From NCBI GenBank assembly GCA_900316205.1, contig ONBX01000005.1:20042-84041 (forward strand): DNA of 64,000 bases. Direction: 5' to 3'. The position numbers and the translations under genes were made by a program. Below the pieces are notes generated by a model that searched no databases, was not told the origin of the DNA, and saw only the letters and a list, made by a program, of their open reading frames with translations. The stretch is from an uncultured Eubacteriales bacterium. GTDB taxonomy: Bacteria > Bacillota > Clostridia > Oscillospirales > Oscillospiraceae. Positions 57,605-64,000 of the stretch are shown here, piece by piece. Position 1 is the first letter of the stretch; each line of letters begins with the position of its first letter.

Positions 57605-58275
57605 TTGGGCTCCTCCAGCGTGTAGCCGATGCCCCGGCGGGCCTTGATCTCCACCCCGGAGCCCAGAGCGGTCAGGCGCTTGCGCAGATAACTGAGATAG
57701 ACCCAGACCACGCCTACGTCCGCCTCCGTCTCATAGCCCCATACCTTTACCAGCATGTCCTCGGTGGAAAGGCAGCGGCCTCGGTTCAGCATCAGAAGCT
57801 CCATGAGCTTGTATTCCAGCTTCGGCAGGATCACGGCCTCGTTCCCGCAGCGCAGCTCCGCCGTCTGTTGGTTCAGCTCCAGGTCTCCGCAGCGCAGCAC
57901 CGTGGGGGTGAACTCCTCCCGCCTGCGCAGCATGGCCCGGACCCGGGCCAGCAGCTCTCCCATGGCAAAGGGCTTGGGCAGGTAGTCGTCCGCCCCCAGA
58001 TCCAGTCCTTCGATCCGGTCCTCCACCTCGGCCTTGGCGGTGAGCAGCAGCACCGGCGTGCGGCAGCCCTCGGCCCGAAGCTGGCGCAGCACCTCCAGAC
58101 CGCTCATCTTCGGCATCATCACATCCAGGATGATCCCGTCGTATTCCTCCGTCCGGGCGTAGTCCAAGGCGTCCCGCCCGTCATAAACGGCGTCCACACT
58201 GTATTTGTGATAGGTAAGGACGTCGGTCACAGCCTCGGACATGGCCCGCTCGTCCTCTGCATATAATAGTTTCAT
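57601..58275 (-). CDS. OmpR-family response regulator
   Basis: 224 residues. The receiver domain (1-118) has the acidic pocket E7/D8, phospho-acceptor Asp51 in GIILDVMMP, Thr-Ala (TAK) and Lys (LPKPF). The C-terminal winged-helix DNA-binding domain (about 128-222) contains PKLEYKLMELLMLNRGRCLSTEDMLVKVWGYETEADVGVVWVYLSYLRKRL and the wing RRGIGY. First gene of a two-gene operon with the kinase; its stop overlaps the kinase start. GGAGG precedes the ATG. Confidence 0.94.
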   Translation of the reverse strand: MKLLYAEDERAMSEAVTDVLTYHKYSVDAVYDGRDALDYARTEEYDGIILDVMMPKMSGLEVLRQLRAEGCRTPVLLLTAKAEVEDRIEGLDLGADDYLPKPFAMGELLARVRAMLRRREEFTPTVLRCGDLELNQQTAELRCGNEAVILPKLEYKLMELLMLNRGRCLSTEDMLVKVWGYETEADVGVVWVYLSYLRKRLTALGSGVEIKARRGIGYTLEEPK

Positions 58276-58314
58276 CCGGGCTCCTCCTTGTGGATTTCAG
58301 CGTACAGAGAAATA

Positions 58315-58467
58315 AAGCGCACTGCAAAATGCGTTGTCATTGCGAGCCAGTGTCGCAACACTGACGTGGCAATCCGTAATCCTGTAAAGAAAGATGCGGA
58401 TTCCCACACCAGTGACGTCGGTCACTGGTTCGGAATGACAGGGTTCTGCATTTTGCAGCGCGCTCTG
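58315..58467. repeat. Palindromic dispersed element, copy 2
   Basis: 153 bp with ends AAAGCGCACTGCAAAATGC and GCATTTTGCAGCGCGCTC, internal CCAGTGTCGCAACACTGACG and CCAGTGACGTCGGTCACTGG. Same structure as copy 1 at 16382-16541, but the inner palindromes differ while keeping their pairing. Confidence 0.8.
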
Positions 58468-58477
58468 TGCCCGCGTC

Positions 58478-58681
58478 TCAGCCGCGGCTCTGCAGATACT
58501 CCTGAATGGAGGCCAGGACCACGTCCACGTCCAGACCGTGGACGGCGCAGGCCTCTTCCAGGGATTCCCCGATGGAGGAGGGGCAGCCAACACAGTGCAT
58601 GCCCGCCTGCATCAGAACATAGGCGATGCCCATGTCATACTCCAGCATGGCGCCCATGGTGGTTTCCTTGGTGATTTCCAT
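58478..58681 (-). CDS. DUF1858 redox-disulfide protein
   Basis: 67 residues: ITKETTMGAMLEYDMGIAYVLMQAGMHCVGCPSSIGESLEEACAVHGLDVDVVLASIQEYL. The CVGC pair (C29/C32) is the redox disulfide of DUF1858, a domain often found by hybrid-cluster and other anaerobic redox enzymes. It may protect or activate an Fe-S partner. GGAAAGGATGATC precedes the ATG. Monocistronic, with a consensus-like promoter at 58763-58790. The nearest redox operon is the CooC/dehydratase set 1 kb to the right. Confidence 0.9.
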   Translation of the reverse strand: MEITKETTMGAMLEYDMGIAYVLMQAGMHCVGCPSSIGESLEEACAVHGLDVDVVLASIQEYLQSRG

Positions 58682-58762
58682 GTGAGATCATCCTTTCCCA
58701 GAATTGTGCGAGATTGCCGTATGCTTTTCCCACCCAAAAGGCAGGTTTTTGTCAGCGCACCT

Positions 58763-58790
58763 ATTATAACAGGTTCAAGGGAAAAATCAA
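58763..58790 (-). promoter_or_regulatory. Promoter of the DUF1858 gene
   Basis: Minus strand TTGATT (58785-58790), 16 bp, TATAAT (58763-58768). Confidence 0.65.
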
Positions 58791-58879
58791 GAGGGCGGAT
58801 AAGGAATCAAAGCGGCCGGAAAGTTGGTAAAAAACTGGGAAAAATGGGCAAAAAATAACAAAGAATTCACAATTTACTG

Positions 58880-58908
58880 TTGCAATGCGAGAAAGCATGT
58901 GGTACAAT
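58880..58908 (+). promoter_or_regulatory. Promoter of the BlaI-like gene
   Basis: TTGCAA (58880-58885), 17 bp, TACAAT (58903-58908). The rest of the 58682-58989 gap shows only AT-rich sequence. Confidence 0.65.
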
Positions 58909-58989
58909 GAGCAAAAATTGAGTGCAACTAAATCTGATTTGTTCAAAATGGAAGAAATTGGATTTTGACCGCTGCAGGGAGGCATCCGC

Positions 58990-59358
58990 TTGTATCTGAC
59001 AAAAAACGAACTGGAGATCATGGACGTTCTGTGGGAACAGAAGCGTCCCCTCTCCCGGGGAGAACTTCTCTCGCTCCCCGAAAACAAAACCTGGATGGAC
59101 AGCTCCATCCACATCCTCCTCAACAGTCTTCTTCGGAAGGGCGCGATCCGGGAGGCCGGTTATGCCAAGTGCGGCAAGACCAGCGGCCGGGTTTATGAGG
59201 CTGCGCTCAGCTGCGCGGAGTATTATATCACCACGCTGAGCTCCACCAAGGTACAGCCCACCCTGCCTCAGCTGCTGAAGGCCTATCTGGCGGCGGTCCC
59301 GCTGGAGGAAGAGCAGAGAGAAGAGGCGCTGACACTTCTGCAGAAGAGCAAGGACTGA
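58990..59358 (+). CDS. BlaI/MecI-like winged-helix regulator
   Basis: 122 residues, TTG start preceded by GGGAGG. YLTKNELEIMDVLWEQKRPLSRGELLSL and SSIHILLNSLLRKGAIREAGY match the BlaI/MecI/CopY winged-helix. The C-terminal helix is YLAAVPLEEEQREEALTLLQ. No M56 protease partner is adjacent. It lies between the DUF1858 gene and the dehydratase operon and, by position, could regulate the latter, whose promoter carries a small dyad. It is shorter in the DNA-binding N-terminus than the copy at 41515. Confidence 0.85.
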   Translation: MYLTKNELEIMDVLWEQKRPLSRGELLSLPENKTWMDSSIHILLNSLLRKGAIREAGYAKCGKTSGRVYEAALSCAEYYITTLSSTKVQPTLPQLLKAYLAAVPLEEEQREEALTLLQKSKD

Positions 59359-59367
59359 AAAAAACAG

Positions 59368-59415
59368 ACAGCGAAAGATCCCCCGGGCGTTTGTGCCCGG
59401 GGGATCTTTCGCTGT
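59368..59415 (+). terminator. Terminator after the BlaI-like gene
   Basis: Very strong hairpin: ACAGCGAAAGATCCCCCGGG with its complement through GCTGT, loop CGTTTGTG; no downstream T run. Confidence 0.75.
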
Positions 59416-59564
59416 CCGGGGGAGCGGGAAGAGAAAATTGGACGCGAAAAGAAGCCTTGTCTAAACAAAGGAAAAAGACAAAATCGAGCCTGCCAAAAAT
59501 CCGGCGTCATTTTTTTGCAACTTGCACCAAAATTCCGCAAACGGACTTTTTCCGGGCGATTTTG

Positions 59565-59605
59565 TTGCATAATGATCCGCACTGTGATAAAATACTGACA
59601 AGTAT
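59565..59605 (+). promoter_or_regulatory. Promoter and small dyad of the CooC-dehydratase operon
   Basis: TTGCAT (59565-59570), 17 bp, TAAAAT (59588-59593). ATACT-GACA-AGTAT (59592-59605) is a perfect dyad across the -10/+1, a candidate operator. Confidence 0.65.
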
Positions 59606-59664
59606 GCATAGTGGGATCATTCTGTTCTTTTATGCAAAACTGCACTATCCAAGGGGGGACGTAT

Positions 59665-60429
59665 ATGGAGAATAAAGCCAAGATCATTACGGTCGCCGGA
59701 AAGGGCGGCGTCGGAAAGACGTCGATCTGCGCGTGCATCGTGAGGCTGCTTGCCGAGCAATACCCCGACAAGAAGATCCTCGCCATCGACGCGGACCCTG
59801 CCGTCGGCCTGTCGGTTGCTCTTGGCGTGGACGTGAAGCTGACGCTGGATGATATCCGGATGAGCATCGTGGACAGCGTGGAAAACGGAGAGACCCGGGA
59901 GGCCCTGGAGCTTCTCAGCGAGGCCCGCTTCCGTATTTTTGACGCGCTGGTGGAGATGCCCGGTTTTGCTTTCCTGGCCATCGGACGGCCGGAGAGCTCC
60001 GGATGCTACTGCAAGGTCAATTCCTATCTGAAGGAAGTCATCGGCATCCTGGCCAACAGCTTTGACTATGTGGTCATTGACGGCGAGGCCGGGATCGAAC
60101 AGATCCAGCGACGCGTGATGGAGAAGGTCACCCACCTGCTGCTGATCACCGATCAGAGCAAGAAGGGCGGCCAGGTCATCACCACCATCAAGGGTGTGGC
60201 GGACGATCTGATCTCTTATGAGCGGATCGGCGCCATCATCAACCGGGTCACCAATCCTGAGTTAGTGCCGCTCATGCAGGTGCCCGGTGTGGAGATCCTC
60301 ACCGCGATCCCCGCGGACAGCGCTTTTGCGGCAAACGACATCAAGGGCAAGAGCGTTATGGAACTGCCCGCGGATTCCTCCATGCTCAAGGGAGTGCAGG
60401 AAGCGCTCCGGAAAATAGAAATTCTATGA
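59665..60429 (+). CDS. CooC-type ATPase (metal-cluster maturation family)
   Basis: 254-residue SIMIBI/MinD-type ATPase. The deviant Walker A GKGGVGKTS is at 12-20, AIDADPAVG at 40-48 (signature and Mg site), and a CxC pair (C114, C116 in SSGCYCKVN) is like the metal-binding CxC of CooC1, the nickel ATPase that loads CO dehydrogenase. YVVIDGEAGIEQIQRRV supplies switch II. It is the first gene of an operon with two 2-hydroxyacyl-CoA dehydratase-like proteins and an activase. No CO dehydrogenase, hydrogenase or nitrogenase gene is near. GGGGGGAC precedes the ATG. Confidence 0.88.
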   Translation: MENKAKIITVAGKGGVGKTSICACIVRLLAEQYPDKKILAIDADPAVGLSVALGVDVKLTLDDIRMSIVDSVENGETREALELLSEARFRIFDALVEMPGFAFLAIGRPESSGCYCKVNSYLKEVIGILANSFDYVVIDGEAGIEQIQRRVMEKVTHLLLITDQSKKGGQVITTIKGVADDLISYERIGAIINRVTNPELVPLMQVPGVEILTAIPADSAFAANDIKGKSVMELPADSSMLKGVQEALRKIEIL

Positions 60430-60445
60430 AGAAGAGGTGTAACAT

Positions 60446-61642
60446 TTGAAAGATCTTAAGCATCTGATCTACTTCGAACGTCTGCTTGAGAACGCCGACA
60501 ATGAGCTCGTGGAAAAGGCCAAGGCCGACGGCGGCGTCTGCCTGGGCTATACCTGCTTCCACATCCCCGAGGTGCTGCTCAATGTGGACAACTGCTTCTC
60601 CACCAGACTGCGCGCACCCAACACCGGCTCCATCGATATCGCCACCTACTACATGTCCAACTACACCTGCGAGTTCGCCCGCGCCCTGCTGGAGCGCGCC
60701 ATCGAGGGCGGCTACCAGTTCCTGGACGCGCTGATCGGTGTGGACGCCTGCTCGATGATGAACCGCTCCATGGAGCACTTCGAGATCCTGCAGGTCAATG
60801 ACAAGCCCAATTTCTTTGTCACCCACACCGACATGCCCTTCAAGATCACCGACTACACCATCAAGGCCTATGTGCAGCAGATGCAGGCCCACGTGCTGGA
60901 CCGCCTGCATGAGGTCTTCGGCGCCGATACCTCCGACGCCGCCATCCGCAAGGCCGTCGCCGAGCACAACGAGGTGTGCAGGATCATCTCCGAGATCCGC
61001 GAGATGCGCAAGGCAGAAAATCCCGTCATCACCGGCTATGAGTTCCACGTGCTGAACCTGGTGACCTATGTCTGCCCCAAGGCCCTGATCCTGCCCTACC
61101 TGCGGGAGACTCTGGAGGAGCTCAAGACCCGCGAGCCCGACGCCAAGAGCCCCTTCCGCGCCCGCGTTGCCATCGTCGGCTCCGAGATCGACGACCCCAG
61201 CCTCACCAAGCTCATCGAGGGCTGCGGCGCCCTGGTGGTTTCCGACCGTTACTGCTTCGGCTCCACCCCCGGCCGCGAGGTCATTGAGCTCAACGACGAG
61301 GAGGACGCCCTGACCCAGATCTGCCGCCACTACATGGAAGTCTCCGAGTGTGCCCGCTACATCTCCGATGAGAAGGTGCTGCAGCGCCGCGAGACCGCCG
61401 ACCGCCTGGCCAAGGAATTCAACGCCGAGGGCATCATCTACGAGCAGATGAAGTACTGCGATTACTGGGGCTTCGAGCGCGCCCTGGTCAGCCATATCAT
61501 GCACGATGAATACGGCTGGCCCGTCCTCTCCATCGACCGTCTGTACAACAACGGCAACTCCGGTCAGCTGCGCACCCGCGTGCAGGCTTTCGTGGAGTCT
61601 CTGGAGATCAAGCGCATTCATAAAGAGGAGGGTAAAGCATAA
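60446..61642 (+). CDS. 2-hydroxyacyl-CoA dehydratase / benzoyl-CoA reductase-like subunit (HgdB/BcrC-type)
   Basis: 398 residues in the [4Fe-4S] dehydratase/benzoyl-CoA reductase superfamily. Family blocks are GVCLGYTCFHIPEVLLNVDNC (C32, C37, C50), TYYMSNYTCEFARALLERA (C75), LIGVDACSMMNRSMEHF (C102) and RVAIVGSEIDDPSLTKLIEGCGALVV (about 243-268). Conserved cysteines ligate the cluster. TTG start at 60446, 16 bp after the CooC-like gene, with AGAGGTG upstream. In known systems the two subunits with the activase drive ketyl-radical dehydration or ring reduction using ATP; double-cubane cluster proteins also look like this. Substrate unidentified. Confidence 0.88.
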   Translation: MKDLKHLIYFERLLENADNELVEKAKADGGVCLGYTCFHIPEVLLNVDNCFSTRLRAPNTGSIDIATYYMSNYTCEFARALLERAIEGGYQFLDALIGVDACSMMNRSMEHFEILQVNDKPNFFVTHTDMPFKITDYTIKAYVQQMQAHVLDRLHEVFGADTSDAAIRKAVAEHNEVCRIISEIREMRKAENPVITGYEFHVLNLVTYVCPKALILPYLRETLEELKTREPDAKSPFRARVAIVGSEIDDPSLTKLIEGCGALVVSDRYCFGSTPGREVIELNDEEDALTQICRHYMEVSECARYISDEKVLQRRETADRLAKEFNAEGIIYEQMKYCDYWGFERALVSHIMHDEYGWPVLSIDRLYNNGNSGQLRTRVQAFVESLEIKRIHKEEGKA

Positions 61643-63432
61643 TGGCAAAGGTTCAATATCCCAACCCTAAATTCTGGAAAGCCAAAGACAACATCAACTG
61701 GAAAAAACAGGGCGAAAACCTGATGGAGGTCGTGGGCATCTTCGGCGACATGCTGAAGGAGACCGACTGGAAGGCCTTCGGCAAGAAGTGCGTGGAGGAC
61801 TGCAAGGCCAACGTCGAGCGCGTCAAGGGCGAGTACAAGGACTTCATGGCACTGGACAGCGCCGAGAAGTGGGACCGCGTGGTAAACGGCGAGCGCAGCC
61901 TGGGCCGCCTCTACCGCAAGGGCGCCATGGCCACCGTCCGCCGCGAGTGGCGCGGCGTGAAGGACACCGCCTATGACTTCTATGAGTGGGCCAAGATGTG
62001 GGGCATGCTCCTCATGACCTTCTCCAAGGACCTGATCCCCGCCATGAACAGCGCGCTGTGGTATCGCTGGATGATCTCCTACTTCTGCTGCCACGGCTTT
62101 ATGGACAAGAACATCCTGGGTCTGCGCGGCTCCAACCTGCGCATGAGCCATGAGGTCACCTACCAGATCTTCCGCTACGTGGCGGAGAACCTGGTCTTCC
62201 TCTCCAAGGCCGACCGGAAGAACGGCAACAGCGAAGAGCTCAACAAGATGCTCTTCACCTTCGACGAAATGACCATGGGCCAGATCGCCGCCGGCTTCCC
62301 CGACCTGCTCGCCATCCCGCACCAGCTGCTTCCCATGTTCCTGGTCTCTGAGATCGACCAGCTGGTCTGCATCCCCTACATTGACGCCGTTGAGAGCTAC
62401 GGCCTGCCCTCCGACACCTGCCCGGTGCCTTCTTCCGAGTGCGGCGCCCTGGTCATCAACGCTCTGCCCGACATGGGCTCTCTGTTCATCTCCAGCTCCA
62501 TGCCCTGCGACGGCTCCACCATGGCTTCCTCCTACTTTGCCCGCCGCTTCCCCAACACCCCCGTGTTCCACCTCTGCTTCCCCGTGCGTTACCTGGACGA
62601 TGAGAACACCGTGCAGTATGCCGCCGAGGACATCAAGGCCTGCATCAAGGCCATTGAGGACGCCACCGGCGCCAAGTGGAATTGGGACGCCTACTTCACC
62701 GCCATGAAGCGCTTCAACCAGGAGACCGACCTGGAGCTGCAGAAGTGGGAGATCAACAAGTCCGCCTATCCTCAGTTCATCGGACCGAGCTACGAGCTCT
62801 TCCGCAAGTGGAACTACGAGATGGACGGCGGCATCGATCCCCGCGTCCTGCCCTCCATGGAGAAGGTCAACAAGATGCTCCTGAAGGCCTACGAGAACCG
62901 CGAGACCGCCTGGCCCGAGCGCAAGATGCGCTACCGCGCCATCGTGTGGTCCTGCCCGGCCCACTACTATGCCAACTTCTCCAACTGGCTGGCCAACTGC
63001 TGGGGCATCAACGTCCTGGTGGAGATGGAGTCTCTGAACTTCACCAAGCATCTGGAGACCGAGGACAAGGAAGAGGCGCTGCGTGATCTGGCCCGCCTGT
63101 ACGAGCGTATGGTCATGCGCCGTCACACCAACGGCGGTTACCAGAACGTGGTGGACGAGTGCTGGCGCCAGGTGGAAGCCTGGAACGCCCCGCTGGTCAT
63201 CATGTACCAGAACGTGGCCTGCAAGAACATGGCCACCGTGCAGGGCATCCTGGACGAGCAGGGACGTCAGCGCGGCTACGACCTGATCTGGGTCGAGCAC
63301 GACCTGATGGACCCCCGCACCGTCTCCCGCCGTACCATGCGCGACAAGGTCAACGAGTACATGCGCACCGTCAAGCGTGCCGAGCCCGTTGACCCGTCCC
63401 TGGTGGAGTTCGAGGACGAAGTCTGCATGTAA
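61642..63432 (+). CDS. Large 2-hydroxyacyl-CoA dehydratase-family subunit with N-terminal extension
   Basis: 596 residues, longer than typical partners (about 380-480) because of roughly 180 extra N-terminal residues that are helical and charged. The conserved part carries DTCPVPSSECGALV (C260, C267), SSSMPCDGSTMASSYFARRFPNTPVFHL (C289), VWSCPAHYY and VACKNMATVQGI. Cys-rich motifs match dehydratase alpha-like subunits that hold a second [4Fe-4S] cluster. The ATG overlaps the previous stop (TAATG), and GAGGAGGG lies upstream. Co-translated with the smaller subunit. Confidence 0.85.
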   Translation: MAKVQYPNPKFWKAKDNINWKKQGENLMEVVGIFGDMLKETDWKAFGKKCVEDCKANVERVKGEYKDFMALDSAEKWDRVVNGERSLGRLYRKGAMATVRREWRGVKDTAYDFYEWAKMWGMLLMTFSKDLIPAMNSALWYRWMISYFCCHGFMDKNILGLRGSNLRMSHEVTYQIFRYVAENLVFLSKADRKNGNSEELNKMLFTFDEMTMGQIAAGFPDLLAIPHQLLPMFLVSEIDQLVCIPYIDAVESYGLPSDTCPVPSSECGALVINALPDMGSLFISSSMPCDGSTMASSYFARRFPNTPVFHLCFPVRYLDDENTVQYAAEDIKACIKAIEDATGAKWNWDAYFTAMKRFNQETDLELQKWEINKSAYPQFIGPSYELFRKWNYEMDGGIDPRVLPSMEKVNKMLLKAYENRETAWPERKMRYRAIVWSCPAHYYANFSNWLANCWGINVLVEMESLNFTKHLETEDKEEALRDLARLYERMVMRRHTNGGYQNVVDECWRQVEAWNAPLVIMYQNVACKNMATVQGILDEQGRQRGYDLIWVEHDLMDPRTVSRRTMRDKVNEYMRTVKRAEPVDPSLVEFEDEVCM

Positions 63433-63436
63433 CGTC

Positions 63437-63553
63437 AGAAGAAGCCTGCTCCATTCCGCTTCCGCGGTTTTCGTAAGAGCCGCGAAAGCTCCATATCCGC
63501 AGGCTCCTTCTTCCTTAGCCAAACCGAACCCACTCCGTTGGGCTTCGGTTTGG
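63437..63553 (+). other. Intercistronic double hairpin before the activase gene
   Basis: GAAGAAGCCTGC (63438-63449) pairs with GCAGGCTCCTTCTTC (63499-63513), enclosing an inner GCTTCCGCGG/CCGCGAAAGC stem. CCAAACCGAA (63519-63528) pairs with TTCGGTTTGG (63544-63553). Placed between the large subunit stop and the activase start; could set relative expression through processing, partial termination or RNA stability. Confidence 0.55.
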
Positions 63554-63616
63554 TAATAACAAAGATGCCGCGCTGCGGCGATTGTAATTCAAATAATACG
63601 AGGAGAGAGTATCAAC

Positions 63617-64000
63617 ATGAAATATTTCGGCGGTTGTGACGTAGGATCCACCTACACCAAGGCAGTCATTCTGGACGAGAACGGCAAGATGGTAGCCGAT
63701 ACCACCATCAAGAGCAAGATCAATTCCGAGCAGAGCGCCATTGCGGCGATGGACGAGGTTCTGAGAAAGGTGGGCCTGACGAGCAGCAAGGAGCTGGCGT
63801 ACCTGATCGGTACGGGCTACGGGCGCAACAAGGTGCCCTTTGCAGACGAGAACATCTCCGAGATCAGCTGCCACGCCATGGGCGTGCATGTGACCGATCC
63901 CAGCGTGAAGGCCATCATCGACATCGGCGGCCAGGACGTCAAGGGCATCAGCATCGACACGGACGGCACGGTGAAGAACTTTGCCATGAACGACAAGTGC
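63617..64000 (+). CDS. 2-hydroxyacyl-CoA dehydratase activase (partial)
   Basis: First 128 codons of an ASKHA-family ATPase; the gene runs off the right edge. FGGCDVGSTYTKAVILDENG is the phosphate-1 motif (usual G-I-D-x-G-S-T); GTGYGRNKVPFAD, IIDIGGQDVKGI (phosphate-2) and KNFAMNDKC (first cluster Cys at the edge) match the dimeric [4Fe-4S] activators that pass an electron to the dehydratase with ATP hydrolysis. AGGAGAGAG precedes the ATG. It completes the minimal dehydratase set with the two subunits upstream. Confidence 0.9.
   Translation, partial: MKYFGGCDVGSTYTKAVILDENGKMVADTTIKSKINSEQSAIAAMDEVLRKVGLTSSKELAYLIGTGYGRNKVPFADENISEISCHAMGVHVTDPSVKAIIDIGGQDVKGISIDTDGTVKNFAMNDKC

Noticed and set aside
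59665-60429. NifH or CO dehydrogenase accessory annotation for the SIMIBI ATPase
   Set aside because: The CxC pair and small size fit CooC rather than NifH, and no nitrogenase or CODH gene is nearby, so only a CooC-type family call is made.
61618-63522. 634-residue minus-strand frame opposite the large dehydratase subunit
   Set aside because: Val/His/Gly/Leu-rich antisense artefact; the plus-strand gene has Cys motifs and a coupled start.

Overview
The window looks like chromosome from a high-GC, spore-forming anaerobic Firmicute, most likely a gut Clostridia of the Oscillospiraceae type. This is an inference from gene content and style. Sporulation genes are present (spoVAC, and yabP-yabQ-divIC-yabR). 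So is fermentative ferredoxin/CoA chemistry: iorAB, a butyryl/acetyl-CoA-type CoA-transferase, a 2-hydroxyacyl-CoA dehydratase-like operon with its activase, and an Fe-S flavoenzyme of the enoate reductase/BaiCD type. Promoters match the sigma-A consensus (TTGACA-N17-TATAAT), Shine-Dalgarno sequences are strong, and the tRNA-Ser encodes its own CCA.

Layout. 1-4.3 kb: corA, luxS, a tRNA-Ser(GGA) followed by an array of tRNA-3'-end repeats around a small low-GC gene, and an orphan spoVAC. 4.4-8.6 kb: a three-gene redox operon (Fe-S old-yellow-enzyme, SDR, lipocalin/CrtC-like protein). 8.8-13.6 kb: a lipoprotein plus a drug-type ABC exporter. 13.8-16.4 kb: acylphosphatase, SGNH hydrolase and a frameshifted GPH transporter. 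16.6-18.1 kb: the sporulation/division cluster. 18.2-28.5 kb: CoA-transferase, LCP ligase, an acyltransferase/DUF6320 pair, DUF1653-Smr, a PadR-DUF1700-DUF4097 operon, and a membrane-anchored class-A-beta-lactamase-like protein. 28.6-38 kb: thioesterase, UlaG-like hydrolase, DUF4037/TPR pair, YyaL, a structured noncoding RNA, mutY, and a membrane-anchored phosphate-binding-like protein. 38-46 kb: BlaI with a giant BlaR1-type protease carrying two beta-helix units, an XRE-TPR regulator, and iorAB. 46-58 kb: LysR, a CaCA antiporter, a second frameshifted GPH transporter, GNAT, SPFH protein, RlmI-like methyltransferase, SPOR protein and a two-component system. 58-64 kb: two small DUF1858/BlaI-like genes, then a CooC-type ATPase, two dehydratase-family subunits and the start of the activase.

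The best candidates for undescribed biology are four: the CooC/dehydratase/activase operon at the right end; the about 287-nt structured RNA at 33.9-34.2 kb; the tRNA-Ser 3'-end cassette array at 2.0-3.05 kb; and the OYE-SDR-lipocalin operon. Intergenic regions are crowded with dispersed palindromic repeats of at least four families, which produce many spurious short ORFs. Two separate transporter genes of the same family each carry a single-base frameshift, which could be real decay or assembly error.
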